From positions 1,364,001 through 1,428,000 of the forward strand of contig NZ_LS999521.1 of assembly GCF_900520355.1 (NCBI RefSeq): a DNA stretch of 64,000 nucleotides, in the 5' to 3' direction. A program made the translations under genes and the position numbers. The notes beneath the pieces were generated by a model. The model was not told the origin of the DNA and ran no database searches. It was given only the letters and a program-made list of their open reading frames with translations. The stretch's first letter is position 1. Each line of letters begins with the position of its first letter. Shown here piece by piece: positions 1-8,973 of the stretch. The stretch comes from Acinetobacter calcoaceticus. GTDB taxonomy: Bacteria > Pseudomonadota > Gammaproteobacteria > Pseudomonadales > Moraxellaceae.

Positions 1-780
1 GAAGATAAAAATGCCGATGGGAAATATGATGTTGCTTATTTCTCTACAGATAAAATGCCTGTGCAACAAGATATTTTAAACCGTAGTTTATGGCAGGCTC
101 AAACTCGTGCAGGCCAAGCGGTAATATTAGAGTTGCCGGCTTACCCTCAGAAAGATAAGCCATTTTTAGCAGTAGATTTGGCAAAAGATATTGCACGCTT
201 AAATAGTAATTTAAGTGGTATTCAGCTTAATGCGGGAACAGCTTTAAATTGCGAAATGCAAAAAGTAACTGTGCAAGAGGGTAGTTGTATTGAACAATCA
301 AAACATCTAGCACAACTTAGCCAACTTACCAAAAATGCTGTAAAGCCGTATTTAAATATGAGTAACCAAGGGCAATTTATTTTATTGCTTACTCCTGATT
401 TAGATCATGTAGAAAACTTACCAGCGCTTTTAAAAACACTTTTATCGCAACATGATTTGGTCAATTTAAAGTTCAATATGATTGGCAAGAAAAAACAATT
501 TAATCAATTGTTAGCCCTATTAAATACGCTTAATGGAAAAGATAAGCAAAGAATAATGATGACTTTAGTATTGCCGGAAAACTCTCAAAAGACCAGTTGG
601 GAAGAAGTACAGCAAGGGCTCTTTTCGATTCAGCGTATAGGAATTCAGAAATTCGGTATTGATGGCTATAATTTTGAAAAATCAAAAGATGTACATCAAT
701 ATTTATATAATCCACTTAGCTTGAATTATAGCCCTGTTATGTATCAGCCTTTTGCTGGATTAGTAGAGGGGAAAAAGTAA
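1..780 (+). CDS. pgaB: PgaB, poly-beta-1,6-GlcNAc deacetylase (C-terminal part)
   Basis: This frame is open from the first base, so the gene begins upstream of the window; an internal ATG at 55 is not the start. The visible 259 residues fit the C-terminal hydrolase-like domain of PgaB, an outer-membrane lipoprotein that deacetylates poly-beta-1,6-N-acetylglucosamine during export. The catalytic deacetylase domain lies outside the window, so function is inferred mainly from context: the stop codon overlaps the pgaC start (TAATG) and pgaD follows, which is the standard pga order. Confidence 0.88.
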   Translation, partial: EDKNADGKYDVAYFSTDKMPVQQDILNRSLWQAQTRAGQAVILELPAYPQKDKPFLAVDLAKDIARLNSNLSGIQLNAGTALNCEMQKVTVQEGSCIEQSKHLAQLSQLTKNAVKPYLNMSNQGQFILLLTPDLDHVENLPALLKTLLSQHDLVNLKFNMIGKKKQFNQLLALLNTLNGKDKQRIMMTLVLPENSQKTSWEEVQQGLFSIQRIGIQKFGIDGYNFEKSKDVHQYLYNPLSLNYSPVMYQPFAGLVEGKK

Positions 781-2027
781 TGAGAGTATTACTCGATATT
801 CTATTTGCTTTTGCCTTTTTATATCCTTTACTCATGGCTTGGACATGGATGGTAGGGGGGCTTTGGTTTTTCTTTAAAAGGGAATACCGTGAACAAACAC
901 TCCCTGAGCCAACCAGTGAAGGGTGCAGTATTATTATTCCGTGTTTTAACGAAGAAGCCCAAGTGCGACAAACAATTCGTTATGCACTGCAAACAAAATA
1001 TCCTAATTTTGAAGTGATCGCTGTCAATGATGGAAGTAGTGACAGGACCGCCGAAATCCTTGATGAATTGTCAGCGCAAGATTCACGACTTCGGGTTGTA
1101 CACTTAGCAGAAAATCAGGGTAAGGCTGTAGCTTTAAGATCGGGGGTGCTGGTCAGTAAATACGAATATCTTGTTTGTATTGATGGGGATGCATTGTTAC
1201 ATCCACATGCAGTACTTTGGTTAATGCAGCCATTTATTAATTTCCCGCGAATTGGTGCTGTAACGGGTAATCCACGAATTTTAAACCGATCTAGTATTTT
1301 AGGGAAATTACAGGTTGGTGAGTTTTCTTCGATTATTGGTTTAATTAAACGTGCACAGCGTACATATGGTCGTATTTTTACAGTATCTGGTGTGATTGCA
1401 GCGTTTCGTAAAACAGCGCTCGTTCGAGTTGGGTTTTGGTCAGACGATAAAATTACCGAAGATATTGATATTTCTTGGAAGCTACAGCTGGACCATTGGG
1501 ATATTCAGTATATTCCACAAGCGCTTTGCTATATCTATATGCCCGAGACATTTACAGGTCTATGGAAACAGCGCCTTCGCTGGGCACAAGGTGGGGTAGA
1601 GGTTCTTTTAGAATATATCCCGCAAATGTTTAAGCTACGCGTACGCCGTATGTGGCCAGTGATGATTGAAGCTCTAGTTAGCATTATTTGGTCTTATGTG
1701 ATGATTCTGATATTCATTCTGTTTTTTACAGGGTTATTTATTGAATTACCTTTGCAATGGCAGATCAAAACACTGATGCCACAGTGGTATGGCGTGATAT
1801 TAGGCGGCACATGTCTGATACAGTTTTTGGTGAGTTTGTGGATTGACCAGCGTTATGACCGTGGTCGCTTCTTTAGAAACTATTTCTGGGTTATTTGGTA
1901 CCCGTTATTTTTCTGGTTACTTACTTTATTTACAAGCGTTGTTGCCGTACCAAAAACTTTATTTAACACTAAAAAACGTGCTCGCTGGGTCAGCCCAGAC
2001 CGAGGCTTCCGTGGAGATAACCCATGA
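780..2027 (+). CDS. pgaC: PgaC, poly-N-acetylglucosamine synthase (GT2)
   Basis: Processive inner-membrane glycosyltransferase that polymerises UDP-GlcNAc into the biofilm polysaccharide PNAG. The 415 residues show an N-terminal membrane segment (about 5-33), then the GT2 catalytic core with NDGSSD at 83-88, DGD at 135-137, TEDID at 226-230 and the processive-enzyme signature QRLRW at 264-268. Further membrane segments follow at about 295-320, 335-355 and 370-390. The start overlaps the pgaB stop and the stop overlaps the pgaD start (ATGA), so translation is probably coupled. Length is typical for the family. Confidence 0.96.
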   Translation: MRVLLDILFAFAFLYPLLMAWTWMVGGLWFFFKREYREQTLPEPTSEGCSIIIPCFNEEAQVRQTIRYALQTKYPNFEVIAVNDGSSDRTAEILDELSAQDSRLRVVHLAENQGKAVALRSGVLVSKYEYLVCIDGDALLHPHAVLWLMQPFINFPRIGAVTGNPRILNRSSILGKLQVGEFSSIIGLIKRAQRTYGRIFTVSGVIAAFRKTALVRVGFWSDDKITEDIDISWKLQLDHWDIQYIPQALCYIYMPETFTGLWKQRLRWAQGGVEVLLEYIPQMFKLRVRRMWPVMIEALVSIIWSYVMILIFILFFTGLFIELPLQWQIKTLMPQWYGVILGGTCLIQFLVSLWIDQRYDRGRFFRNYFWVIWYPLFFWLLTLFTSVVAVPKTLFNTKKRARWVSPDRGFRGDNP

Positions 2028-2482
2028 AACCTGAGGAAAACAAAGATATAGAAGAGTTAGATATTCCTGAATATATTGACCAGCCGGAATATGTGAAAAA
2101 TAAAACAGCAAACTATACATTGCAAACTGTTGGGTGGTTTTGCTTAATGTGGTTACTTTTCCCATTGGTTTCACTGTTCTTATGGGTTTTTGAAGGCCAC
2201 CTAATTTATGATTATGTCTGGGTCGATCATTTATCCGAAGTTAAGACCTTACTTCATTTAGCATTACTCATCGGGATTAGTGCCCTCATTTTGATTTTGT
2301 GGGCGAGTTATAACTGGATTAGATTTAGTGGTGAGGACCGACGGATGAAAGCGGCAAATAGTTCTGTTGAACTGTTAGCAGCTCAATTTTCAGTTAGTCC
2401 TGAGATCTTAAGTGAGTTGCAAAAGAAACAACGCATCATTTTACATTACGATGATCATGGCAATTTTCAAAAATATGAGTAA
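2024..2482 (+). CDS. pgaD: PgaD, PNAG synthase accessory membrane protein
   Basis: Small inner-membrane partner of PgaC, which in E. coli forms the c-di-GMP-responsive synthase complex with it. The 152 residues contain two hydrophobic helices (about 35-58 and 75-98) and a charged C-terminal cytoplasmic tail, as expected for PgaD. Sequence conservation in this family is poor, so position after pgaC with a 4-base overlap carries much of the weight. A strong hairpin terminator follows the stop codon. Confidence 0.85.
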   Translation: MKPEENKDIEELDIPEYIDQPEYVKNKTANYTLQTVGWFCLMWLLFPLVSLFLWVFEGHLIYDYVWVDHLSEVKTLLHLALLIGISALILILWASYNWIRFSGEDRRMKAANSSVELLAAQFSVSPEILSELQKKQRIILHYDDHGNFQKYE

Positions 2483-2487
2483 GTGAT

Positions 2488-2519
2488 AAAAAAGCATGGC
2501 CTAAAAACCATGCTTTTTA
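2488..2519 (+). terminator. Rho-independent terminator after pgaD
   Basis: A-run, then stem GCATGG/CCATGC with an 8-base loop, then TTTTT. It ends the pga operon. Because the A-run mirrors the T-run it can also stop the convergent gene that ends at 2523. Confidence 0.9.
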
Positions 2520-2522
2520 TTT

Positions 2523-3086
2523 TTATGCAGTTATTCTAATAATGATGTCGACAGGTTGTTCTATACCATCCATGCTGTGAATTGATGTATTGTTAACTTT
2601 AACAATGGGCCAAGTTTGTAACTTACAATTGGGTTTTTGGAGTGCAGCATAATAACTATCAGATTTAAAAAATACTTTTTTAGTCGTTGCAGTATTGGGT
2701 GTTAAAAGGCGCTTAAGCCATGTTTCACTAACCTGAGTGTCAAGAAAACGTAAGGCCAAAAGACTTTTTACTCGATTGTTAAATAATCTTCGATTTTTAA
2801 TAATGAGTGGATGAGTAATTAATTTATTTGTGCCCATTTGACTGTGGGGCAAAATAAAATGAGGTGTAATTTGAAATACGGTCACAAATTTTGCTTGTTG
2901 GCAAATTTTTTCAAGATGGGTCACGGTATCTTGATTTGTACCAATAATAGCGACAGATGAATGTGAAAAATCAAATTCTTTAATTGAGGTAGATGGAATA
3001 ACTTGACCAGCAAAGTCTTCAAAATCTTGAGACGTATTTTGAAAAATTACTGATTTTGAAGCGTTATTTTTAATATTAATACTCAT
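2523..3086 (-). CDS. Degenerate flavin-containing monooxygenase-like protein
   Basis: The product (187 aa from ATG 3086, preceded by AAGGA) resembles an internal slice of the flavin/Baeyer-Villiger monooxygenase family. 'DFAGQVIPS' and 'SSVAIIGTNQDTVTH' align with the family's FAG-E-V-x-HS segment and second Rossmann motif. 'LRFLDTQVSETWLKRLLTP', 'YYAALQKPN' and 'GIEQPVDIIIRITA' align with the segment ending in ATGF. The N-terminal FAD-binding motif and the C-terminal third are absent, and the glycine motif has become GTNQDT, so normal FAD/NADPH catalysis is unlikely. The reading frame is nevertheless intact. It is either a slowly decaying remnant or a repurposed protein. The TTG at 3113 is a less likely start. 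Confidence 0.6.
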   Translation of the reverse strand: MSINIKNNASKSVIFQNTSQDFEDFAGQVIPSTSIKEFDFSHSSVAIIGTNQDTVTHLEKICQQAKFVTVFQITPHFILPHSQMGTNKLITHPLIIKNRRLFNNRVKSLLALRFLDTQVSETWLKRLLTPNTATTKKVFFKSDSYYAALQKPNCKLQTWPIVKVNNTSIHSMDGIEQPVDIIIRITA

Positions 3087-3234
3087 TTTCCAAAAGTCCT
3101 TTTGGTTTTTCAATCATGATGTTTTTATCGTTTTAATATAAATAACCAAGCAGGAAGTTGGGGTAAAGTCTTTTCAGATAGATGGTCATCTCACACTTGA
3201 AATCAATTCAAGCGTGAGAAAGAGAAGCGGAGTT

Positions 3235-4239
3235 TTAATGTTCTGTTTTTACATTCATGAGTTGCGTAAAACTCTCTAGACGTTTTGTTGTGTCGTATAT
3301 ATCACAGGTAAAAATAAACTCATCAACATCGTATGTCGCTAAAAGCTTTTGTAAACCAGTGCGGACAGTCTCAACCGAGCCTATTTGTGCCATTGCATAG
3401 AAGTTTTCAACAGAAAGCTGTTCTGCTGTATTCCATAGTCCCTGCATTGATTCAACTGGCGGTTTAAGCTTTAAGCTTTCGCCACGAATTAAGCCTAATA
3501 CACGTTGGTATGCACTTGTTGCTAAAAACTGTGCTTCTTCATCAGTATTTGCGACTACAACAGGTACACCCATAGACACGTAAGGTTTATCTAAATAAGC
3601 AGAAGGCTCAAAGTTCTCACGATAGAGTTGAATGGCTTGGCCTAGCATACGTGGTGCAAAATGCGATGCAAATGAGTAGGGTAGACCAAGTTTTGCAGCC
3701 AATTGTGCACTAAAAAGACTAGATCCAAGTAACCAAACAGGAACATGAGTATTTTGCCCTGGCGTTGCAATAATCTTTTGTCCTGCTTGAGGTGCATCAA
3801 AATATTTTAGAATTTCGACAACATCTTTTGGAAATTGATCTTCTGTTTCTTGATGCCCACGACGTAAAGCTCGCATGGTGAGTTGATCTGTACCCGGAGC
3901 ACGACCTAAGCCAAGTTCAATACGATCTGGATATAAAGTAGCAAGTGTTCCAAATTGTTCTGCGACAACTAAAGGAGCGTGGTTAGGAAGCATAATGCCG
4001 CCTGAACCTAAACGAATATGTTGTGTATGTGCGGCAATAAAACCTAGCAATACTGCTGTAGCAGAACTCGCAATTCCATCCATGTTGTGATGTTCTGCAA
4101 GCCAGAAACGTTCATAACCTAGTTTCTCTGCATGTTGTGCTAATTCTAATGCGTGACGTAACGAAAATTCGATGGTTTTATCATTACGAATAGGAGCAAG
4201 TTCCAAAATTGAAAACTTGGTATCTTGAAGTGATCGCAT
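3235..4239 (-). CDS. Luciferase-like (LLM class) flavin-dependent oxidoreductase
   Basis: A 334-residue protein of the bacterial luciferase-like monooxygenase superfamily, closest in type to the YhbW/MsnO8 group. Seen features: the start 'LSILELAPI', '[19 protein letters not shown]' (about 30-50), '[33 protein letters not shown]' as separate family blocks, '[13 protein letters not shown]' and 'PVWLLGSS'. These enzymes use reduced flavin supplied by a separate reductase; the substrate cannot be read from sequence. The gene stands alone, and its upstream region carries a striking phased array of CGATAT/ATATCG motifs (separate entry). Confidence 0.88.
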   Translation of the reverse strand: MRSLQDTKFSILELAPIRNDKTIEFSLRHALELAQHAEKLGYERFWLAEHHNMDGIASSATAVLLGFIAAHTQHIRLGSGGIMLPNHAPLVVAEQFGTLATLYPDRIELGLGRAPGTDQLTMRALRRGHQETEDQFPKDVVEILKYFDAPQAGQKIIATPGQNTHVPVWLLGSSLFSAQLAAKLGLPYSFASHFAPRMLGQAIQLYRENFEPSAYLDKPYVSMGVPVVVANTDEEAQFLATSAYQRVLGLIRGESLKLKPPVESMQGLWNTAEQLSVENFYAMAQIGSVETVRTGLQKLLATYDVDEFIFTCDIYDTTKRLESFTQLMNVKTEH

Positions 4240-4240
4240 G

Positions 4241-4314
4241 CGATATTCTCGAATAAGGATATATCGAAATACTACGATATATAAGGGTTAATGTATATCG
4301 TTTTTTTTCGATAT
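4241..4314. promoter_or_regulatory. 34-bp-phased ATATCG-N8-CGATAT operator array
   Basis: Directly upstream of the luciferase-like gene there are two perfect palindromes of the form ATATCG-N8-CGATAT (4261-4280 and 4295-4314). A third CGATAT half-site lies at 4241-4246, next to the start codon. The three CGATAT copies begin at 4241, 4275 and 4309, exactly 34 bp apart. This geometry suggests a dimeric regulator binding at phased sites over the promoter and start region; no cognate regulator is identifiable in the window. Confidence 0.6.
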
Positions 4315-4332
4315 TAGATTTTGTCTCTCAAT

Positions 4333-4358
4333 AAAAAAGCACCCGAAGGTGCTTTTTA
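4333..4358 (-). terminator. Terminator after first glycine-zipper gene
   Basis: Stem AGCACC/GGTGCT with a CGAA tetraloop (4338-4353), flanked by an A-run on one side and a T-run on the other, so it can work in both directions. The same hairpin follows the paralogous gene (5073-5095). Confidence 0.88.
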
Positions 4359-4370
4359 TGCATGTACAAA

Positions 4371-4880
4371 TTAGCGATTTTTATACCAGCCACGATGTAA
4401 ACCATTGTCATGACGACGGTTACCACCTTTATAGTGACGACGGTCGCCATCGTCATATCTACGATCATCTCGATCATAACGGCTACCACGATCATAGCGA
4501 TCATTGTAGTCACGATCTTCAGAAACTTTACGCCCTAGTGCTGAACCACCCGCCGCACCTACCGCCGCACCGATGTAGCCACCGTTGGTACCGCCCATGT
4601 TCTTACCGACTGTATAACCAGCACCGCCACCTAAAGCACCACCAAGGGCAGCTTCAGTACGATTACGACGGTCACTAGCCGCCGCCGCACCACCAGCACC
4701 ACCTAAAGCAGCACCAATTGTTGCGCCTGTTGTACCACCCATGCTTTTACCAATTGCTGTACCAACAACACTACCTAACGCAGAGGTTGCAGCAACACGT
4801 GTACCATTATCTGCATGTGCAACCGTCACCATAGACGATGTTGCAATTAATGCACTAGCTAACCAAATATTCATTTTCAT
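4371..4880 (-). CDS. Exported glycine-zipper protein, paralogue 1
   Basis: Start at ATG 4880, chosen because GGAG sits 7 bases upstream; the open frame continues further upstream without a signal. The 169 residues begin with a signal peptide (cleavage near AHA-DN, about residue 21). About 95 residues of GxxxG/AxxxG glycine-zipper repeats follow (such as 'VGTAIGKSMGG' and 'GAALGGAGGAA'). The C-terminal tail of about 50 residues is highly charged and rich in D, R, Y and H. Glycine-zipper proteins often sit in or at the outer membrane, but no function is known here. It lies in tandem with the shorter paralogue at 5118-5537, sharing most of the zipper region but with a longer tail. Confidence 0.8.
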   Translation of the reverse strand: MKMNIWLASALIATSSMVTVAHADNGTRVAATSALGSVVGTAIGKSMGGTTGATIGAALGGAGGAAAASDRRNRTEAALGGALGGGAGYTVGKNMGGTNGGYIGAAVGAAGGSALGRKVSEDRDYNDRYDRGSRYDRDDRRYDDGDRRHYKGGNRRHDNGLHRGWYKNR

Positions 4881-5072
4881 CTTGCAGCTCCATGTCCTTT
4901 TTACTGAGAAGGACAGTATTTTTATCTTGAGATAAATGTAATCAAAAATTTCGTGATAATTATGGAGAAGCCACAAGGCGATACGATACTTTTGTGTCTG
5001 TTTGTATTGTTTATATTAATCTATGGATGAATCATGAGCAAAAGAGAGAAGCTGAATATTTGTTGGCCCTAA

Positions 5073-5095
5073 TAAAAAAGCACCCGAAGGTGCTT
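5073..5095 (-). terminator. Terminator after second glycine-zipper gene
   Basis: On the minus strand: stem AGCACC/GGTGCT (5079-5094) with CGAA loop followed by TTTTTT. It is identical in stem and loop to the terminator at 4333-4358, consistent with duplication of the gene together with its terminator. Confidence 0.88.
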
Positions 5096-5117
5096 ATAAT
5101 TATTTCATCAAATTTGA

Positions 5118-5537
5118 TTAGTGATGACGACGGTGTTTTTTCTTCCAGTGCTTAGAAGATCTGTCAGCATCACGGTCTTTAGAGATTTTATTACCTAAAG
5201 CAGAACCACCCGCTGCACCTAAAGCAGCACCGATGTAACCACCGTTCGTACCGCCCATGCTTTTACCAACAGTATAACCTGCACCACCACCTAAACCACC
5301 GCCAATTGCAGATTCAGTACGGTGACGACGATCACTTGCAACAGCGGCACCACCAGCACCACCTAAAGCAGCACCAATTGTCGCGCCAGATGTACCGCCC
5401 ATGCTTTTACCAATTGCAGTACCAGCGACACTACCTAGAGCAGAAGCAGCTGCTACATGTGTTGTATTATCAGCATGCGCTACAGTAACCATAGAAGTTG
5501 CTAAAACAGCGCTACATAACCAAGAATTTAATTTCAT
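5118..5537 (-). CDS. Exported glycine-zipper protein, paralogue 2
   Basis: 139-residue paralogue of the neighbouring gene, with GGAG 6 bases before ATG 5537. It has a signal peptide (to AHA-DN, about residue 22), then near-identical zipper blocks ('SALGSVAGTAIGKSMGG' and 'GAGYTVGKSMGG'), and ends in a short basic tail rich in K and H instead of the longer charged tail of paralogue 1. A structural or stress role at the cell envelope is conceivable but not shown. Separate terminators and the intergenic space suggest each copy has its own promoter. Confidence 0.8.
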   Translation of the reverse strand: MKLNSWLCSAVLATSMVTVAHADNTTHVAAASALGSVAGTAIGKSMGGTSGATIGAALGGAGGAAVASDRRHRTESAIGGGLGGGAGYTVGKSMGGTNGGYIGAALGAAGGSALGNKISKDRDADRSSKHWKKKHRRHH

Positions 5538-5732
5538 TTTCTACTCCGTGTCCTTAACTGCAGGACCCTAATCTTTTGTTACGGCAAATGTAACAAAACA
5601 CGTTTCTTAAAATGTGGAGAACCATCAATTCATTATTGTAGTTTAGTGTCAGGTTTGTATGTTTTCTATTAAAATAGAATGTTTAATACTCATATAGATA
5701 AATATGAGTCTCATTTAGTTTTAAAGAGTTCA

Positions 5733-6635
5733 TTACTCGCGATCTGAACAGAGAAAATTGATCAAAGCTCTTGTGGCAGAAGACATATGTTTATGTTGTG
5801 CGTACAGTAAAGAGAAGGGACGTGTGTGACCTGCATAAGCCTCAAGTAAAGGTTGTAATTTTCCTTGCCGAATTTTTTCATTAACGATAAATTCGTAACT
5901 CTGGCATATCCCTAATCCACTTTCAGCTAGAGAAACTACGCCTAAAATATCTTCTTTTACCAAAATCCGATTTGTCGGTGTCCACTGGATTTCGTGATCG
6001 CCATTTTTAAAGAACCATGGCGTTATCTTGCCACTACTTGGTAATTCAAAGGCAATACATTGGTGATGATTTAATTCTTCCAAGGTTTGAGGCACACCCA
6101 CGCGTTTTAAATAATTAGGAGAGGCAACGAGTTGAAGAGGGGCAAGTTCCAGCGGTCTTGCTACAAGAGAGCTATTAGGAAGATGCCCTTGGCGAATAGC
6201 TAAATCAAAACCTTCAGCAATTAAATCAACATTTCGATTAGAGATACTGATCTCAATTTGAATGTCTGGATATTGCAAAAGAAATTTTTCTAATAAAGGT
6301 GGTAAGCGATAGTGTCCATAAGTTGTAGGAACGCTTAATTTGATTTTTCCTGAAATTTGCAGTTGTTCACCTTGAATCACACACTCTGCATGGTCAATTA
6401 GCTGAAAGGCATGCTGCATTTTCTCATAATAAAGTTGACCTGCTTCGGTCAGGCTTAAATGGCGAGTCGTTCTTCTAAAAAACTGGATACCTAACTTTTT
6501 CTCTAGCCGTGTAATTGTTCTACTAATGACTGAAGGCGTTGTGGACAAATAAATTGCAGCTGCACTAATAGAAAGCTTTTCAGCCACAATTAAAAACACT
6601 TCAACATCGGCAAGATGGTCAAATTGACGAGACAT
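5733..6635 (-). CDS. LysR-family transcriptional regulator
   Basis: 300 residues from ATG 6635, chosen for the GAGGA 4 bases upstream and because the product then begins at the normal LysR position ('HLADVEVFLIVAEKLSISAAA'). The winged HTH (about 5-65) includes 'PSVISRTITRLEKKLG', followed by the LysR effector domain ('LSVPTTYGHYRLPPLLEKF'). It resembles the AaeR/DmlR-like group. It is divergent from the DJ-1-like gene with a 116-bp shared promoter region, so that gene is the likely target. The effector is unknown. Confidence 0.92.
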   Translation of the reverse strand: MSRQFDHLADVEVFLIVAEKLSISAAAIYLSTTPSVISRTITRLEKKLGIQFFRRTTRHLSLTEAGQLYYEKMQHAFQLIDHAECVIQGEQLQISGKIKLSVPTTYGHYRLPPLLEKFLLQYPDIQIEISISNRNVDLIAEGFDLAIRQGHLPNSSLVARPLELAPLQLVASPNYLKRVGVPQTLEELNHHQCIAFELPSSGKITPWFFKNGDHEIQWTPTNRILVKEDILGVVSLAESGLGICQSYEFIVNEKIRQGKLQPLLEAYAGHTRPFSLLYAQHKHMSSATRALINFLCSDRE

Positions 6636-6751
6636 TTTGTCCTCAAACGCAAAAAAGATTTTCAAATGTGGTTGTTTATCTACCCCATTGGCAAAAATAG
6701 AATATATCCATCCAAAATATAAATCCAGCAAATGGTTGGAATGAAGGTTAA

Positions 6752-7594
6752 ATGATGAAATCTCTAAATAAAATAATGCTTGCAATAGTTACCGCTTCAG
6801 CAGCATTCAGTGCAAATGCTGCCCATGTATTGATTGTATTGTCTGATGAAGGGCAGCTAGAGCTAAAAAATGGTCATATTTTTAAAACTGGTTTTTATTT
6901 AAATGAGTTAATGCAACCTACAAAAATGCTTTTAGATGCAGGGCACACAGTGACTTTCGCTACACCAAAAGGCAAAGCTCCAACGTTAGATGAGTCATCA
7001 AATAGTGTGATGTACTTTAACCAAGATGAAAAAGCATTAAAGCAGTACGTAGGCTTATTGCATGACCTTAAGTTAACGTCTCCTCAAGATTCTCCAATTT
7101 TGAGTCTATCTCGTATTGAGCAAATTGGTATTGATCAGTTTGATGCTATTTATATTCCAGGTGGACATGCACCTATGCAAGATTTGTTAAAAGATAAACA
7201 ACTTGGGAAAGTTTTGACAGCTTTTCATAAAGCTAAAAAACCTACAGCACTGGTTTGCCATGGCCCTATTGCGTTGATGTCAACGTTACCGAATGCTTCG
7301 GAAGTCGTTCAGCAACTTGAGCAAGGCAAAACCGTAAAAACTGGAGAGTGGATTTATAAAAATTATCGGATGACTGTAATTAGTAACCAAGAAGAAGAAC
7401 AAGCGAAGGCTTTGTTAAAAGGTGGTGAAATGAAGTTCTATCCACAAACGGCATTACAGTCAATTGGTGGTAAATATCAAAGTAATACGAATGCTTGGTC
7501 TCCAAATGTAGTGGTGGATCGTGAACTTATTACGGGACAAAATCCGGCCTCGGCTGTTCTGGTGGGTAAAACATTATTAGAAAAATTAAAATAA
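6752..7594 (+). CDS. Exported DJ-1/PfpI (Hsp31-like) family protein
   Basis: 280 residues with an N-terminal signal peptide (cleavage near SANA-AH, about residue 23), then a DJ-1/PfpI fold. The nucleophile-elbow cysteine is C169 in 'ALVCHGP', with 'IYIPGGHAPMQDL' upstream as in Hsp31-type proteins. Family members act as glyoxalases, deglycases or chaperones; a periplasmic form fits the signal peptide. Two adjacent ATG codons (6752 and 6755) make the exact start uncertain; AAGG lies just upstream. It is divergent from the LysR gene. Confidence 0.85.
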   Translation: MMKSLNKIMLAIVTASAAFSANAAHVLIVLSDEGQLELKNGHIFKTGFYLNELMQPTKMLLDAGHTVTFATPKGKAPTLDESSNSVMYFNQDEKALKQYVGLLHDLKLTSPQDSPILSLSRIEQIGIDQFDAIYIPGGHAPMQDLLKDKQLGKVLTAFHKAKKPTALVCHGPIALMSTLPNASEVVQQLEQGKTVKTGEWIYKNYRMTVISNQEEEQAKALLKGGEMKFYPQTALQSIGGKYQSNTNAWSPNVVVDRELITGQNPASAVLVGKTLLEKLK

Positions 7595-7606
7595 ATAGTC
7601 AGGTAA

Positions 7607-7630
7607 AGAGGTTTTATGAATAAAGCCTCT
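7607..7630. terminator. Hairpin between the DJ-1-like gene and prfA
   Basis: GAGG(T)TTTAT pairs with ATAAAGCCTC just after the stop codon. No clear T-run follows, so termination is doubtful. The remainder of the gap up to prfA (7631-7884) shows no ORF or structure I can name and presumably holds the prfA promoter. Confidence 0.4.
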
Positions 7631-7884
7631 ATTGCCCGATTGGGAGAAAAAGGTGATGTATTATTTTCTATAGAAAAGCTAAATTATAAGCTGGTAATAA
7701 ATCTCATCTGAAATCATTATATTTATAAGTCGTTACTTACTGTGAAAGTTGATGAATTGGCTGATTATATATGTCATTTGAGCGGCATAATCTGTAAACT
7801 ATGCGCTATTTTTACGATTTTGCTTATCTTCTATACTTACATAGCATTTGATAAGCTTTTTGGACTTTTGAGATATTTCCTCTT

Positions 7885-8973
7885 ATGAAAGCGTCACTCC
7901 GTTTACGACTTGATCAACTCTGTGATCGACATGAAGAACTTACCGCGTTGCTTGCAGATGTGGAAGTGATCTCCGATAACAAACGTTTCCGTAAATTGTC
8001 TCGTGAACATAGTGATTTATCTGAAATTACAGAAGTTTGGGGCAAATACCGTCAAGCAGAAGAAGATATTGAAACTGCTGAAATGATGAAGTCTGACCCT
8101 GACTTTAAAGATATGGCAGAAGAAGAAATTCAAGCGAATAAAGAATTGCTTGGGGAGCTAGAAAGCCAGCTCAATATTTTGATGATTCCAAAAGATCCAA
8201 ATGATTCTAATGCAGCTTATTTAGAAATTCGCGCCGGAACGGGTGGTGATGAGGCTGCAATTTTCTCTGGTGATTTATTCCGCATGTACAGTAAATATGC
8301 CGAGACACAAAATTGGCGTATAGAAGTACTTTCTGAAAATGAAGGTGAGCATGGTGGCTTTAAAGAAGTCATTTGCCGTGTGGACGGTGATGGAGTATAT
8401 GGTCGCCTAAAATTTGAAAGTGGTGCGCATCGTGTGCAACGTGTACCTGCAACTGAGTCACAGGGGCGTGTTCATACATCTGCTTGTACAGTTGCAATCT
8501 TGCCTGAAATTGATGTCGATACAAATGTCGAGATTAACCCAGCAGATTTACGTATTGATACTTACCGTGCATCTGGTGCAGGTGGTCAGCACATTAATAA
8601 AACCGATTCAGCGGTACGTATTACTCACCTTCCAACAGGTACAGTTGTTGAATGCCAAGAAGAACGTTCACAGCATAAAAACAAAGCCAAAGCGATGGCA
8701 TTATTAGTTTCTCGTTTAGAAAATGCGAAACGCGCAGCGGCGGATGCAGCGACTTCTGAAATGCGTCGTGACTTAGTGGGGTCTGGTGACCGTTCTGAAC
8801 GTATCCGTACTTATAATTACCCACAAGGTCGTATGACTGATCACCGTATTAACCTCACTTTATATAAGTTAGATGCCATTATGGAAGGTGATTTAACTGA
8901 ATTACTTGATAGCTTACATCGTGAATATCAAGCAGATCAGCTTGCAATGCTTGCTCAGGAAAATGGCGGCTAA
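7885..8973 (+). CDS. prfA: Peptide chain release factor 1
   Basis: RF1 recognises UAA and UAG stop codons and triggers peptide release on the ribosome. The 362 residues match the family length. The stop-codon-recognition tripeptide P-A-T is at 188-190 ('[10 protein letters not shown]'), identifying RF1 rather than RF2, and the catalytic GGQ is at 233-235 ('[14 protein letters not shown]'). The last base of its stop codon is the first base of the prmC start, so the modification enzyme that methylates the GGQ glutamine is translationally coupled to its substrate. Confidence 0.98.
   Translation: MKASLRLRLDQLCDRHEELTALLADVEVISDNKRFRKLSREHSDLSEITEVWGKYRQAEEDIETAEMMKSDPDFKDMAEEEIQANKELLGELESQLNILMIPKDPNDSNAAYLEIRAGTGGDEAAIFSGDLFRMYSKYAETQNWRIEVLSENEGEHGGFKEVICRVDGDGVYGRLKFESGAHRVQRVPATESQGRVHTSACTVAILPEIDVDTNVEINPADLRIDTYRASGAGGQHINKTDSAVRITHLPTGTVVECQEERSQHKNKAKAMALLVSRLENAKRAAADAATSEMRRDLVGSGDRSERIRTYNYPQGRMTDHRINLTLYKLDAIMEGDLTELLDSLHREYQADQLAMLAQENGG

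Noticed and set aside
4349..4678. Plus-strand ORF with His- and Tyr-rich product
   Set aside because: It is the antisense of the glycine-zipper gene; the odd composition comes from the mirrored Gly/Asp/Arg codons.
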